Shown: positions 26,107 to 35,100 of the stretch, piece by piece
How the letters are laid out: the number at the start of each line of letters is the position of its first letter
Position numbering within the stretch: the stretch's first letter is position 1
Source of the DNA: Chromobacterium vaccinii
Lineage (GTDB): Bacteria; Pseudomonadota; Gammaproteobacteria; Burkholderiales; Chromobacteriaceae
Length of the DNA: 36,357 bases
Reading direction: 5' to 3'
Assembly (NCBI RefSeq): GCF_000971335.1
Contig: NZ_JZJL01000047.1
Coordinates: 1 to 36,357, forward strand
Program-made: the position numbers and the translations under genes
Notes under the pieces: model-generated
Told to the model about the DNA's origin: nothing
Databases searched by the model: none
Seen by the model: only the letters and a program-made list of their open reading frames with translations

Positions 26107-26747
26107 GCCGTTACCCGCAATCCGACATCGACGCCGTCTACCGCGCCATCCGCGAACGCCGCGACATGCGCCACTTCAAGCCGGATCCGGTCGATCCCGA
26201 CACCCTGCAGCGGCTGCTCGCCGCCGCCCACTTCGCGCCCAGCGTCGGCTTCATGCAGCCATGGCGCTTCATCCGCATCCGCAGCACCTCACTGCGTGGC
26301 CAACTGCACGCGCTGGTAGAAGAGGAGCGTATCCAGACCGCCCGCGCGCTGGGCGAGCGCGAAGAAGAATTCATGAGGCTGAAGGTGGAAGGCTTGCTCG
26401 AATGCGGCGAAGTTCTGGTGGCGGCGCTGATGGACGACCGCGAGCGCCACGTGTTCGGCCGCCGCACGCTGCCAGAGATGGACCTGGCCTCGGTGGCCTG
26501 CGCGATCCAGAACATGTGGCTGGCCGCCCGCGCCGAAGGCCTGGGCCTGGGCTGGGTATCGATCTTCGATCCGGACACGCTCGCCGCCCTGCTAGCCATG
26601 CCGGAAGGCGCGCGGCCGGTGGCGATACTATGCATCGGCCACGTCGAGGCTTTTTACGAGAAGCCGATGCTGGAACAAGAAAACTGGGCGCGGCGGCAAA
26701 ACCTGGCCGATCTGGTCTACGAGGACCGCTGGTCGGGCAAAGACTGA
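26103..26747 (+). CDS. bluB: 5,6-dimethylbenzimidazole synthase BluB
   Basis: An oxygen-dependent flavoenzyme that breaks down reduced FMN to make the lower ligand of B12. 214 residues of the nitroreductase-like fold. The N-terminal AVYRAIRERRDMRHFKPDPV contributes to FMN binding, FAPSVGFMQPWRFI is the BluB form of the flavin site, and DLASVACAIQNMWLAARAEGLGLGWVSIFDP and LCIGHVEAFYEKPMLEQ are typical. It closes the operon. It implies the organism makes true cobalamin under air, although the corrin ring genes are of the early-cobalt (so-called anaerobic) type. No clear terminator was seen after it. Confidence 0.94.
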   Translation: MSRYPQSDIDAVYRAIRERRDMRHFKPDPVDPDTLQRLLAAAHFAPSVGFMQPWRFIRIRSTSLRGQLHALVEEERIQTARALGEREEEFMRLKVEGLLECGEVLVAALMDDRERHVFGRRTLPEMDLASVACAIQNMWLAARAEGLGLGWVSIFDPDTLAALLAMPEGARPVAILCIGHVEAFYEKPMLEQENWARRQNLADLVYEDRWSGKD

Positions 26748-26789
26748 CCGGGCTCGCCGCTCGAGATCTGTCCTCCATGAAAATATCCA

Positions 26790-26816
26790 TTGAATTTATT
26801 TAATTGCGTCTAATAA
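26790..26816 (+). promoter_or_regulatory. Possible promoter for the CE2-like esterase
   Basis: In a locally AT-rich stretch, TTGAAT (26790-26795) and TAATAA (26811-26816) are separated by 15 bases; shifting the -10 by one base to AATAAT gives 16. The start codon is about 30 bases downstream. The AT-rich composition differs sharply from the cob operon just before it, which suggests a separate transcription unit. Confidence 0.4.
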
Positions 26817-26844
26817 TTCAAATGGCATTTAAATGGAGAAAATG

Positions 26845-27936
26845 ATGAAAAATGTAAAATTCCTGGCGGCGCTATGCCTGCTGTCCGTCGTTCCCTTTGC
26901 CCATGCCGCCTCGTCCGTGCCGAGCTGGCCGGTGCAAACCGAAGGGCGGCAAGTTCGCCACGCCGACGGCTGGCAAGCCACCTGGCCCGGCGCAAACTGG
27001 AATGTCCGTGTCGCCGCACAGGCGGTGGGCGTCACGCTGGAGGATGCGGTCAACTATTACGCGCTGGAGGTGGACGGCAAAGCCGTGCAAAAAATCAGCC
27101 CGGCCGCCGGCGAGCGAACCATTTGGCAAGATCTGCCCGACAGCAAGCCCCATGCCGTGCGCCTGTTCAAGCTGACCCAGTCGCCAGACAATCCGGGCCT
27201 GTTCAAAGGGTTTTCGCTGCGCCAGGGATGGCCCTTGGGGCTTCCGCCCAAACCGCGCCGCCAAATAGAATTCATCGGCGACTCCTGGACCGTGGCCTAC
27301 GGCAATCTGTCCGCCACCCGCGACTGCACCGATCGGCAGATCGTCGAACGCAGCGACGCCAGCCAAAGCTTCGCCGCCTATCTGGGCAAGCTCTATGGCG
27401 CCCAAATCCAAAACAACGGCATGTCCGGCATGGGCATGGTGCGCAACTGGGGCGGCAATATGCCGCAAGTGGATTACCGCAGCTACCACCCCCGCCTGCT
27501 GCAGAACTTGCCTGAAACCGCCCCTGGCAACAACGCAGGCCGCCGTTATGGCTGGCGGCCGCAGTTGGTGGTGATCGCGCTGGGCGTCAACGATTTCGGC
27601 ACCGATGTCGGTCCCGACGAAAAGCGCAGCCAACAGCAGCTGGCCGATGATTACGTCCGAGCCTACCACGGCCTGATCGCCCAGTTGAAACAGCGCTACG
27701 GCAATCCGGCCTTCCTCTTGGCCGCCACCTATCTATGGCCGGCCGACCGGATGCGGCCGCTGGTCAGCCGCATCGCCGACGAGGAAAGACGACAGGGGAC
27801 GACGGTGGCTTACGTAGACTGGCAGAATATCGAGTTGACCGGCTGCAACTGGCACCCCAGCCTATCCGACCACGCCAAAATGGCCACGCAGATGGACTCC
27901 GCCATCCGCACGCTGGGGAATGTCTGGGACAACTAA
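26845..27936 (+). CDS. Secreted SGNH/GDSL esterase, CE2 (acetyl-xylan/glucomannan esterase)-like
   Basis: 363 residues from the chosen ATG. A Sec signal peptide (KNVKFLAALCLLSVVPFAHA) ends near residue 21. A beta-rich N-terminal domain of about 115 residues, containing YYALEVDGKAVQKI, looks like the jelly-roll of CE2 esterases. The SGNH domain then begins with IEFIGDSWTVAYGN, with nucleophile Ser147, followed by NNGMSGMGMVRNWGG, VVIALGVNDFGTD and the catalytic region CNWHPSLSDHAKMA with His337. CE2 enzymes deacetylate plant or microbial polysaccharides. Start at 26845 is preferred because GGAG (26835-26838) is 6 bases upstream; ATGs at 26833 and 26842 are in frame. Unrelated to B12. Confidence 0.85.
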   Translation: MKNVKFLAALCLLSVVPFAHAASSVPSWPVQTEGRQVRHADGWQATWPGANWNVRVAAQAVGVTLEDAVNYYALEVDGKAVQKISPAAGERTIWQDLPDSKPHAVRLFKLTQSPDNPGLFKGFSLRQGWPLGLPPKPRRQIEFIGDSWTVAYGNLSATRDCTDRQIVERSDASQSFAAYLGKLYGAQIQNNGMSGMGMVRNWGGNMPQVDYRSYHPRLLQNLPETAPGNNAGRRYGWRPQLVVIALGVNDFGTDVGPDEKRSQQQLADDYVRAYHGLIAQLKQRYGNPAFLLAATYLWPADRMRPLVSRIADEERRQGTTVAYVDWQNIELTGCNWHPSLSDHAKMATQMDSAIRTLGNVWDN

Positions 27937-27997
27937 GCCGGCTCCGCCGGGCTTGCGAACACTCGCCAGCCGCGGCAAAACCGGATGCCCCCGCAAA

Positions 27998-28420
27998 TCA
28001 GTCCCCGACTTCCCACTGAGGGTTCCACGCCACTTCCCACAAATGGCCGTCCGGGTCCTGGAAATACCCGGCGTAGCCGCCCCAGAACGTATCCTGGGCC
28101 GGCTTGACGATGGCCGCGCCGGCCATGCTGGCCTGCGCCATTACCGCGTCCACCTCCGCGCGGGAAGCGACGTTGTGGCCTATCGTCAACTCGGTGGCGC
28201 TGGCCGGCTGCTTCGGCAGGCCGGCGTCGCGCGCCAGGCTCTCCCGCGGAAACAGCGCCAGCCTCAGCCCGCCTTCCAGCTCGAAAAAAGCGACGGCGCC
28301 GTGCTCGAACTCGGCGCCGACGATGCCCTCGCTCGCCAATCCCAGCCCGTCGCGGTAAAACGCCAGCGAACGTTCCAGATCATCGACGCCCAGCGTCAGC
28401 AAGGTGATGCGCGGCTTCAT
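27998..28420 (-). CDS. VOC (glyoxalase/bleomycin resistance) family protein
   Basis: 140 residues with the paired beta-alpha-beta-beta-beta units of the vicinal oxygen chelate fold. TLLTLGVDDLERSLAFYRDGLGL is the first unit, AVAFFELEGGLRLALFPRE the strand region, and GYFQDPDGHLWEVAWNP the characteristic C-terminal motif with a likely metal-ligand Glu. Substrate is not predictable. GAGGAGG just upstream of the start overlaps the end of the enoyl-CoA hydratase reading direction boundary: that gene's stop codon is at 28431-28433, 10 bases upstream, so the two are probably cotranscribed. Confidence 0.88.
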   Translation of the reverse strand: MKPRITLLTLGVDDLERSLAFYRDGLGLASEGIVGAEFEHGAVAFFELEGGLRLALFPRESLARDAGLPKQPASATELTIGHNVASRAEVDAVMAQASMAGAAIVKPAQDTFWGGYAGYFQDPDGHLWEVAWNPQWEVGD

Positions 28421-28430
28421 GATCGCCTCC

Positions 28431-29213
28431 TCAGCGCCCCTTGAACTTAGGCTCCCGTTTGTCCAGAAAGGCGCGGGTGCCGATGCGGAAGTCCTCGCTC
28501 TGCGCCGCCAGGCCGAAATAATCGGCGCCCAGCCGCGCCGATTCGTCCTCGGACAAGGACAGGCCGCGATGCATCGCCTCCCAGCTCAGCCTCACCGCCA
28601 GCGGCGATTGGGCCAGCACCTCGCCCAGCAGCGCCTCGGACTCGGCCATCAACGCTTCGGCCGCCACCACCCGGTTGACCAGACCCAGCCGACATGCCTC
28701 GTCGGCGTCTATCAGCCTGCCGGTCAGCAACATCTCCGCCGCCCTGCCCTTGCCGATCAGCCTGGGCAGCCGGGTGGTGCCGCCGAAACCGGCCACCGCG
28801 CCTATCTTCACTTCCGGATGGCCGAAGCGGGCGTGAGAGGCCGCCACCCGCAAAGCGCATGCCTCGGAAATCTCCAGGCCGCCGCCCAGCGCGTCGCCGT
28901 TGATCGCGGCCAGCACTGGCTTGCCCAGCGCCTCGATCCGGCCGGTGACCGCCACCGCCAGCCTGGCCAGCTCCCGCACTTCGGCCGCCGGCGCCCGGTT
29001 CAGATAGCGGATGTCGGCACCCGCGGAAAATACCCGGCCATGGCCGGTGATGATCACCGCCCTCACCGCGTCGTCGGCCGCCACCCACTCCAGCGCGGCC
29101 AGCAGCTGCCGCAGCAGCTGGCGGTTCATCGCGTTCAGGCAGTCCGGCCGGTTCAGCTCCAGCCGCGCGATGCCACCCTCCGCCTTGCTGCGCACCACAT
29201 CCCGTTCCAGCAT
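28431..29213 (-). CDS. Enoyl-CoA hydratase/isomerase family protein
   Basis: Crotonase-fold enzyme acting on acyl-CoA thioesters. 260 residues from the ATG at 29213, which has GGAGG upstream with 4 bases between; the open frame extends to 29324 but that part has no crotonase similarity. ARLELNRPDCLNAMNRQLL is the first signature, FSAGADIRYL one half of the oxyanion hole, AAINGDALGGGLEISEACALRVAA the second half and the position of an acidic catalytic residue, and FGHPEVKIGAVAGFGGTTRLPRLIG with a conserved acidic residue position. The C-terminal FLDKREPKFKGR is typical. The exact substrate is open; it resembles general fatty-acid or phenylacetate-type hydratases. Confidence 0.9.
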   Translation of the reverse strand: MLERDVVRSKAEGGIARLELNRPDCLNAMNRQLLRQLLAALEWVAADDAVRAVIITGHGRVFSAGADIRYLNRAPAAEVRELARLAVAVTGRIEALGKPVLAAINGDALGGGLEISEACALRVAASHARFGHPEVKIGAVAGFGGTTRLPRLIGKGRAAEMLLTGRLIDADEACRLGLVNRVVAAEALMAESEALLGEVLAQSPLAVRLSWEAMHRGLSLSEDESARLGADYFGLAAQSEDFRIGTRAFLDKREPKFKGR

Positions 29214-29408
29214 CCCGCCTCCGTGCCTGCCGCGCCGCCAGGGCGCGGCATCAAGTTGTAAGATCGAGCCTTCGGAACCTCCGGGCTCGTCCACGCCGAA
29301 CAGGCGCGGCCTGCCTCGAATCAACCGCCGGCGAAGCTTGCGGGCGCCCGCGCCAATCTATCGACAGCGCGGCGGAAACTATCAGCGCGCCGCCAGCCAT
29401 TCCAGCGC

Positions 29409-29726
29409 CTACTCCCGGCTCAGCAACAGCCGCGAGAAACGCCCGCGCCTCGCTTCGCGCAGGTATTCGCCGAAGCGCTCACCATAGTCCCGCTCCGCGT
29501 CTATCACCACCGCGGTCTGCAGCCGATAATTCTGCAGCTTCTGCAGGAATTCGCCGGCGAACCGGCTGCTCAGCTGGAAAAAATCCGCCGGCAAAACCTC
29601 ATGCGAAATCAGCAAGCGTTCGCCGATGCAGGCGGAGACAAGCTCGACTGCCTGGGACGCGTCGCTCAACTCGCCACGCCATTCCAGCGCGCGATGCTCG
29701 CCCGAAACCAACACTTGATAAGCCAT
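29409..29726 (-). CDS. DUF4180 domain protein
   Basis: 105 residues. The core ISHEVLPADFFQLSSRFAGEFLQKLQNYRLQTAVVID, followed by FGEYLREARRGRFSRLLL, fits the DUF4180 pattern (FF-L-glycine/ala-GE-LQK-NYR, then a hydrophobic strand and a second helix). No biochemical function is established for this family to my knowledge. ATG at 29726 is used; a TTG 12 bases upstream is in frame. GGGAAAG precedes the ATG. The upstream membrane-protein gene ends 18 bases before, so both are likely in one unit. Confidence 0.7.
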   Translation of the reverse strand: MAYQVLVSGEHRALEWRGELSDASQAVELVSACIGERLLISHEVLPADFFQLSSRFAGEFLQKLQNYRLQTAVVIDAERDYGERFGEYLREARRGRFSRLLLSRE

Positions 29727-29744
29727 ATTCTTTCCCAAGCGAAA

Positions 29745-30197
29745 TCAGCCGGAACGGCGCGAGCGCGACGCCGAAAGCACGACGGAAGAAGTGGAGCCGA
29801 CGATCGCGCCGGCGAAAATCTTGGCGATGTCCAGGAAACCGGCCACCAGCGCCGAGCCCTTGCCTGCGCCGGCCACCGAGTCGGCGAACAATGGAAACAG
29901 CAGGCCAAAGCTGGCGAAAGCCAGGCACAGCAGCGCGCATACGCAGGTAAAAGGGGGAAACAGATCAAAGAAGCCAGGCCGCTCCGCCACCGAGCGCCCT
30001 TGCAGCAGCTCGTCCACCGCCTGGCCCAGCGCGCTGACATCCATCCCGGCCGCGGCCGGGCCGCCACCGGACTGGCCGCTGGAAATCTCCTGCGCCCGCT
30101 CCCGTATTTGCCGCCTCAGCATCGCCAGCCTGTCATCCAACGCCTCGTCCAAGCTGGACGGCCATGCCACCCCCGCTTCTGCTCCGCTTGCTTTCAT
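29745..30197 (-). CDS. Hypothetical membrane protein with two predicted transmembrane segments
   Basis: 150 residues with no family recognised. The N-terminal half is soluble and charged, with a helical segment (SLDEALDDRLAMLRRQIRERAQEI) followed by a Gly/Ala-rich linker. Two hydrophobic stretches follow: about residues 82-106 (TCVCALLCLAFASFGLLFPLF) and about 115-143 (SALVAGFLDIAKIFAGAIVG and on). The C-terminus is basic (SRSRRSG), so by the positive-inside tendency both ends may face the cytoplasm. GGAG lies upstream of the ATG. It probably shares a transcript with the DUF4180 gene. Confidence 0.65.
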   Translation of the reverse strand: MKASGAEAGVAWPSSLDEALDDRLAMLRRQIRERAQEISSGQSGGGPAAAGMDVSALGQAVDELLQGRSVAERPGFFDLFPPFTCVCALLCLAFASFGLLFPLFADSVAGAGKGSALVAGFLDIAKIFAGAIVGSTSSVVLSASRSRRSG

Positions 30198-30358
30198 GGT
30201 GGGATCTCCGTTGCGATCAGCCGATCATGCCATTCTGAAACATCGCATCAAGCACAATGGCATTTAAATCCGCGCTCCGCATCCATGGCAAGCCCAAACG
30301 ACACGCTCCGCCGCAAAAACACGAGAGAGAACAAAGAAAACGCCGCATGGCACCTGCG

Positions 30359-30712
30359 TCAACTGCCGGATATCAGCCGCTTCTGCAAGCAAACCGGGCA
30401 CAGGCAGTCGCTGTCCGCGCCGCTCGGCGACAGCTCAAGCGGCAGATCGGCGCACCAGCAACCGCCGCTCTCCCCGCCCGCGCCGCAGGTGAAGCCATTG
30501 CCGCATTGCGGACAGGTCTTGGCCTGCACCGGCAGCGGCAAGGCCAACAGCCGCCGCCACACCTGCTCCTTCCGCTCCTTGTCGTAGCTGGACCAGCCGG
30601 CGATCTCGTCCAGCGTGCGGCGGCAGCCGGTGCAGACCTGCCCGCCGTCGTCCAGGCGGCATACGCCGATGCAGGGCGACGGCGGCGGCGTTTCCATGCT
30701 TGCCCGTTTCAT
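30359..30712 (-). CDS. DUF1289 protein with C-terminal cysteine-rich CWC domain
   Basis: 117 residues in two parts. Residues about 11-58 are a DUF1289 domain: SPCIGVCRLDDGGQVCTGCRRTLDEIAGW, a four-Cys pattern likely to bind Zn or an Fe-S cluster. Residues about 66-110 match the CWC motif: CPQCGNGFTCGAGGESGGCWC, then a further CLCPVC. The family has no firmly assigned role. The start at 30712 follows GGGAGAGG; a second in-frame ATG is at 30697. The gene stands alone between the membrane-protein pair and the livK terminator. Confidence 0.82.
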   Translation of the reverse strand: MKRASMETPPPSPCIGVCRLDDGGQVCTGCRRTLDEIAGWSSYDKERKEQVWRRLLALPLPVQAKTCPQCGNGFTCGAGGESGGCWCADLPLELSPSGADSDCLCPVCLQKRLISGS

Positions 30713-30780
30713 GCGCCTCTCCCTTTGAATGTGTCGTTGACGATATTAGCGCGGGCCTTGCCGCTTGTCCGCGCAAACAA

Positions 30781-30806
30781 AAACGGCGCGGATATCCGCG
30801 CCGTTT
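30781..30806 (-). terminator. Rho-independent terminator of the livK-type gene
   Basis: A perfect inverted repeat, AAACGGCGCGGAT with its complement ATCCGCGCCGTTT, lies 18 bases beyond the livK stop. On the minus strand it is followed by TTGTTTG, so the U-tract is TTTTTGTTTG. It protects the DUF1289 gene from read-through. Confidence 0.85.
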
Positions 30807-30824
30807 GCCGTGAAGCGAATCCGC

Positions 30825-32033
30825 TTACTTGGCCGCCGCGCCGCCGCCCACGGTTTCCATCACGGTCCACTGGCCGTTCTGGACCTTGTAGACGGTGATG
30901 CCGCCGTCCTTCAGATCGCCCTTGTCGTCATAGGTCCAGTTGCTGGACGTCACGCCTTGGTGGGTGATCTTGGCCAGCACCGGCAGGTAGGCCTTCGGAT
31001 CGGCCGAGTTGGCTTGCTCCATCGCCTGGATCAGCGCGCGGGTGGCGTCGTAGCCGTACGGAGAGTAAGTGGCCACGTCGGCCTTGAAGCGGGCCTTGTA
31101 GCGGGTTTCGTAGTCCTTGCCGCCCGGCATCTGCTCCAGCGGCAGGCCCGCCAGCGAAGCGATGGTGCCGTCGGCTTCCTTGCCGGCCAGTTGCAGGAAA
31201 GTCGGGGTCTTGGTCATTTCGCCGGAAATCAACGGAGCCTTGAGGCCCAGGCGCTTCATCTGCTTGACCATCGGCGCGGACTGCGCGTCGGCGCCGCCGT
31301 AGAACACCACGTCCGGATTCGCGCCCTTGATCGAGGTCAGGATGGCGGTGAAGTCGGTGGCCTTGTCATTGGTGAACTCGCGCTTCACCACGTCGCCGCC
31401 GGAAGCGCGGGCGGCTTTCTCGAACTCATCCGCCAGGCCCTGGCCGTAAGCGGTGCGGTCGTCGACGATGACGATCTTCTTCGCGTGCAGCTTCTCAACC
31501 GCGAACTTGCCCATCACGCTACCCTGCTGGGTATCGGAGGTCATTGAGCGGAAGGTGTTCTTGAAACCTTGGGCAGTGAACACCGGCGAGGTGGCCATCG
31601 CGATCATCGGGATGCCGGCGTCGGAGTAAATCTTGGAGGCCGGAATGGCGGTGCCGGAGTTGAAGTGGCCGATGATGCCGGCGACTTTCTCGTCGACGAA
31701 CTTCTGCGCCAGCTGGGTGGCGGTTTTCGGATCGGCCTGGTCGTCCTGAGCATTGAGCTCGAAGGTCACCGGCTTGCCGGCGATGGTCGGCTTGGCGGCG
31801 TTGGCGTCTTCGATGGCCAGGGTCACGCCATTCTTGTATTCCTCGCCGTAATGCGATTGCGGGCCGGTCAGCGGAGCGGCAAAGCCGATCTTGATCACGT
31901 CGCCGCCTGCGCTGGCCTGGGCCGGAGCGGAGGCGCCGGCCGCGGGCGCGGCTTCTTCCTTCTTGCCGCAAGCGGACAGGGCGACAGCGGCGGCAACCGC
32001 CAGGGTCAGGGTGGACAGCTTGGATACTTGCAT
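30825..32033 (-). CDS. Branched-chain amino acid ABC transporter substrate-binding lipoprotein (LivK-like)
   Basis: 402 residues. The signal sequence ends in the lipobox LSAC with Cys22 as the lipid anchor site, followed by an Ala/Pro-rich tether, so it is tied to a membrane rather than free in the periplasm. The mature domain matches periplasmic binding protein type 1: IKIGFAAPLTGPQSHYGEEYKNGVTLAIEDAN, GIIGHFNSGTAIPASKIYSDAGIPMIAMATSP, VDDRTAYGQGLADEFEKAA, and VFYGGADAQSAPMVKQMKRLG. Family members bind Leu/Ile/Val or other amino acids. No LivHMGF genes are adjacent, so it is an orphan component here. GAAGAG lies close to the ATG. It has its own terminator. Confidence 0.9.
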   Translation of the reverse strand: MQVSKLSTLTLAVAAAVALSACGKKEEAAPAAGASAPAQASAGGDVIKIGFAAPLTGPQSHYGEEYKNGVTLAIEDANAAKPTIAGKPVTFELNAQDDQADPKTATQLAQKFVDEKVAGIIGHFNSGTAIPASKIYSDAGIPMIAMATSPVFTAQGFKNTFRSMTSDTQQGSVMGKFAVEKLHAKKIVIVDDRTAYGQGLADEFEKAARASGGDVVKREFTNDKATDFTAILTSIKGANPDVVFYGGADAQSAPMVKQMKRLGLKAPLISGEMTKTPTFLQLAGKEADGTIASLAGLPLEQMPGGKDYETRYKARFKADVATYSPYGYDATRALIQAMEQANSADPKAYLPVLAKITHQGVTSSNWTYDDKGDLKDGGITVYKVQNGQWTVMETVGGGAAAK

Positions 32034-32116
32034 CTCTTCGTTCCTCTTCCTTGTTGCTTCAACTTCGCGCTTCTACACAACCGGCTTGGGGCCGGATCCC
32101 AGTCTTGCTCTTAAAG

Positions 32117-32153
32117 TAAAAACTCTGGCCGCATTATTCCAACGCGGCCAGAG
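32117..32153 (-). terminator. Rho-independent terminator of putA
   Basis: On the minus strand, CTCTGGCCGC pairs with GCGGCCAGAG (10 bp; plus positions 32144-32153 and 32123-32132) with an 11-base loop, then TTTTTAC. It begins 13 bases after the putA stop. It lies upstream of livK on the same strand, so livK must have its own promoter in the roughly 85 bases between; no convincing -35/-10 pair was found there. Confidence 0.88.
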
Positions 32154-32166
32154 GCTGGCAAGTTGA

Positions 32167-35100
32167 TCATTCGGTCATGCTCATCAGGCTGGCATTGCCG
32201 CCTGCCGCCGTGGTATTGACGCTGAGCGCGCGCTCCACCACCAGCCGATGCACATTGTAGCCATTTTCGCCGCGCAGGATCAGCGGAACCAGCGCGCCGT
32301 CGCGGGCCGCCAGCTCGCGCCGGGCCTCCTCGACCTTGGCGCCGGCATACAACACCGCCTCGACATCCGCTTCAAGCACATCGGCCACAACAGATACATG
32401 GCCGTTCAAGGCGGAGGCGAATCGACGGCCCAGTTCGCCATCGGCGACCACCGCGTGGTTGCCTGCGGCGAAGACGGCGGCCAGTTGCTCGGCCAGCGCC
32501 TGCGCGTCGTCGGCGACGCAGCCGACGCGGCCGCGGCCGGCGAAGGACAAGACATTGTTCTCGCCGGTCGGGCCCGGCAAGATTACGTTATGCGCCAGCG
32601 GGCTTTCCTTGCGCGCGGCGGCGATGACGCCGTCCAACGACAGACCCTGCGCCTTGGCCGCGGCGGCCAGCGCATCCAGCGCGGACAGATCGGCGGCCTG
32701 ATGCGCGGCCGCCAGCTTGGGCTGCCAGGCGGCGCGGGTCAGACGGTACAGGTAGTACGGACCGCCGGCCTTGGGGCCGGTGCCGGACTTGCCTTCGCCG
32801 CCGAACGGCTGCACGCCCACCACCGCGCCGACGATGTTGCGGTTGACGTAGATGTTGCCCACCTTGATCTTGCCGCAGATGTCGGCGATGGTTTCGTCGA
32901 TGCGGCTGTGGATGCCGTGCGTCAGGCCGTAGCCGGTGGCGTTGATCTCGGCCACCACCTTGTCCAGATCCGACGCGGCGTAGCGCAACACATGCAGCAC
33001 CGGGCCGAACACCTCGCGCTTGAGCTCCGACAAGTTGTCGATCTCGAACAGCGTCGGCGCGACGAAAGTGCCCTGCTCGCACTCGGCGGACAGCTTGGTC
33101 TGGTGCATCGCGCGGGCGGAGTTCTTCATCCTGGCGATGTGGGCCAGCAGGCCGGCCTGGGCTTCGGCGTCGATCACCGGGCCGACGTCGGTGGTGATCT
33201 TGGCGGGATTGCCGACTTCCAGCTCATCCATCGCGCCCTTGATCATCGCGATCACCTTGTCGGCGATGTCATGCTGCAAATACAGCACCCGCAGCGCGGA
33301 ACAGCGCTGGCCCGCGGAATCGAAGGCCGAGCTCAGCACATCGGTCACCACCTGCTCCGGCAGCGCCGAGCTGTCGACGATCATCGCGTTCATGCCGCCG
33401 GTTTCCGCCACCAGCACCGGATCGTCATGGTGCTTGGCCAACGTGCGGTTGATGATCTGCGCCACTTCGGTGGAGCCGGTGAAGATCACGCCCTGGATGC
33501 GCGCGTCGCCGGTCAGCGCGGCGCCGACCACCTCGCCGCGGCCCGGCAGGAACTGCAGCGCGGCGCGCGGAACGCCGGCCTCATGCAGCAGGCGGATCGC
33601 GTAGGCCGCGATCAGGCTGGTCTGTTCGGCCGGCTTGGCCAGCACGGTGTTGCCGGCGGCCAAAGATGCGACGACCTCGCCGATGAAAATGGCCAGCGGG
33701 AAGTTCCACGGGCTGATGCATACCACCGGCCCCAGCGGCTTGTGGCTGGCGTTGTCGAACTCGGACACGATTTGCGCCGCGTAGTAGCGGCAGAAGTCCA
33801 CCGCCTCGCGCACCTCGGCGATGGCGTTGTTCAGCGTCTTGCCCGCCTCGCGCACCGCCAGGCCCATCAGCGCCGGCATATTGATTTCCATCAGATCCGC
33901 CATGCGGCGGATGCTGGCGGCGCGTTCGGCCACCGGCGTCGCTGCCCAGGCGGCGGCGATGCCCGCCGACTGCGCGAGCGCGCGATCGACGTCGGCAGCG
34001 GTGGCTTCCAGCACCTTGCCTACCACGTCGCCATGATCGGCCGGGTTGCGCACTTCCAGCAGCTCGCCGTCGGTGACGTCGCCGTCGCCCAGCATCGGGA
34101 ACGCCGCCCAACGCTGCTGCTCCGACGTCTGCAGACCCAGCTGCAGCGTAGCCAGCACGTGCTCGCTGGACAGGTCAAGGCCCTTGGAATTGCGGCGGCC
34201 GTCGCCGTACAGCGACTCCGGCAGCGAAATCTTGCTGTGCGGCATGCCGGCGGAAGCCGCCGCTTCGGCCACAGGATCGGTCACCAGCTCGTCAAGGGAC
34301 ACGCTTTCGTCGACGATGCGGTTGACGAAGGAGGAGTTGGCGCCGTTTTCCAGCAGGCGGCGCACCAGGTAAGCCAGCAGCGTCTCATGCGAACCCACCG
34401 GCGCGTAGATGCGGCAGGCCTTGCCCAGCTTGTCCTTGCCGACCACCTGGTCATACAGGGTCTCGCCCATGCCGTGCAGGCACTGGAATTCGTAATCCTT
34501 GCCGGCGGCCAGATTGTAGACCGCCGACAGGCTGTAAGCATTGTGGGTGGCGAACTGCGGATAGATCGCATCCTGGGCGGCCAGCAGCTTCTTGGCGCAG
34601 GCGAGATAGGACACGTCGGTGTACACCTTGCGCGTATACACCGGATAGCCCGGCAGGCCGTCCACCTGGGCGCGTTTGATCTCGGCGTCCCAGTAGGCGC
34701 CCTTCACCAGCCGCACCATGAAGCGATGGCCGGTGCGGCGCGCGAGGTCGATCAGGACGTCGATCACGAAAGGACAGCGTTTCTGGTAGGCCTGCACCAC
34801 GATGCCGATGCCTTCGAAGCCGTTCAGATCCGAATCGTTGGCCAGCGCCTCGACCAAATCCATCGAGATTTCCAGCCGGTCGGCCTCTTCGGCGTCGATG
34901 TTCAGGCCGATATTGTATTGCTTGGCCAGCAAGAACAGCGCCTTCAGCCGCGGCAGCAATTCGGCCATCATCCGCTCGTGCTTCAGGCGGCTGTAACGCG
35001 GGTGGATGGCGGACAGCTTCACCGAGATGCCAGGACCATCGTAAATGCCGCGGCCGTTCGATTCTTTGCCTATCGCGTGGATGGCGGTGACGTAATCCTT

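Noticed and set aside
27937-27997. Possible terminator after the esterase (AAGCCGG-CCGGGCTT)
   Set aside because: The stem is short with a bulge, and no T-run follows on either strand.
29214-29408. Possible gene in the gap between the hydratase and DUF4180 genes
   Set aside because: Only shadow frames are open; no start with ribosome site and no recognisable protein.
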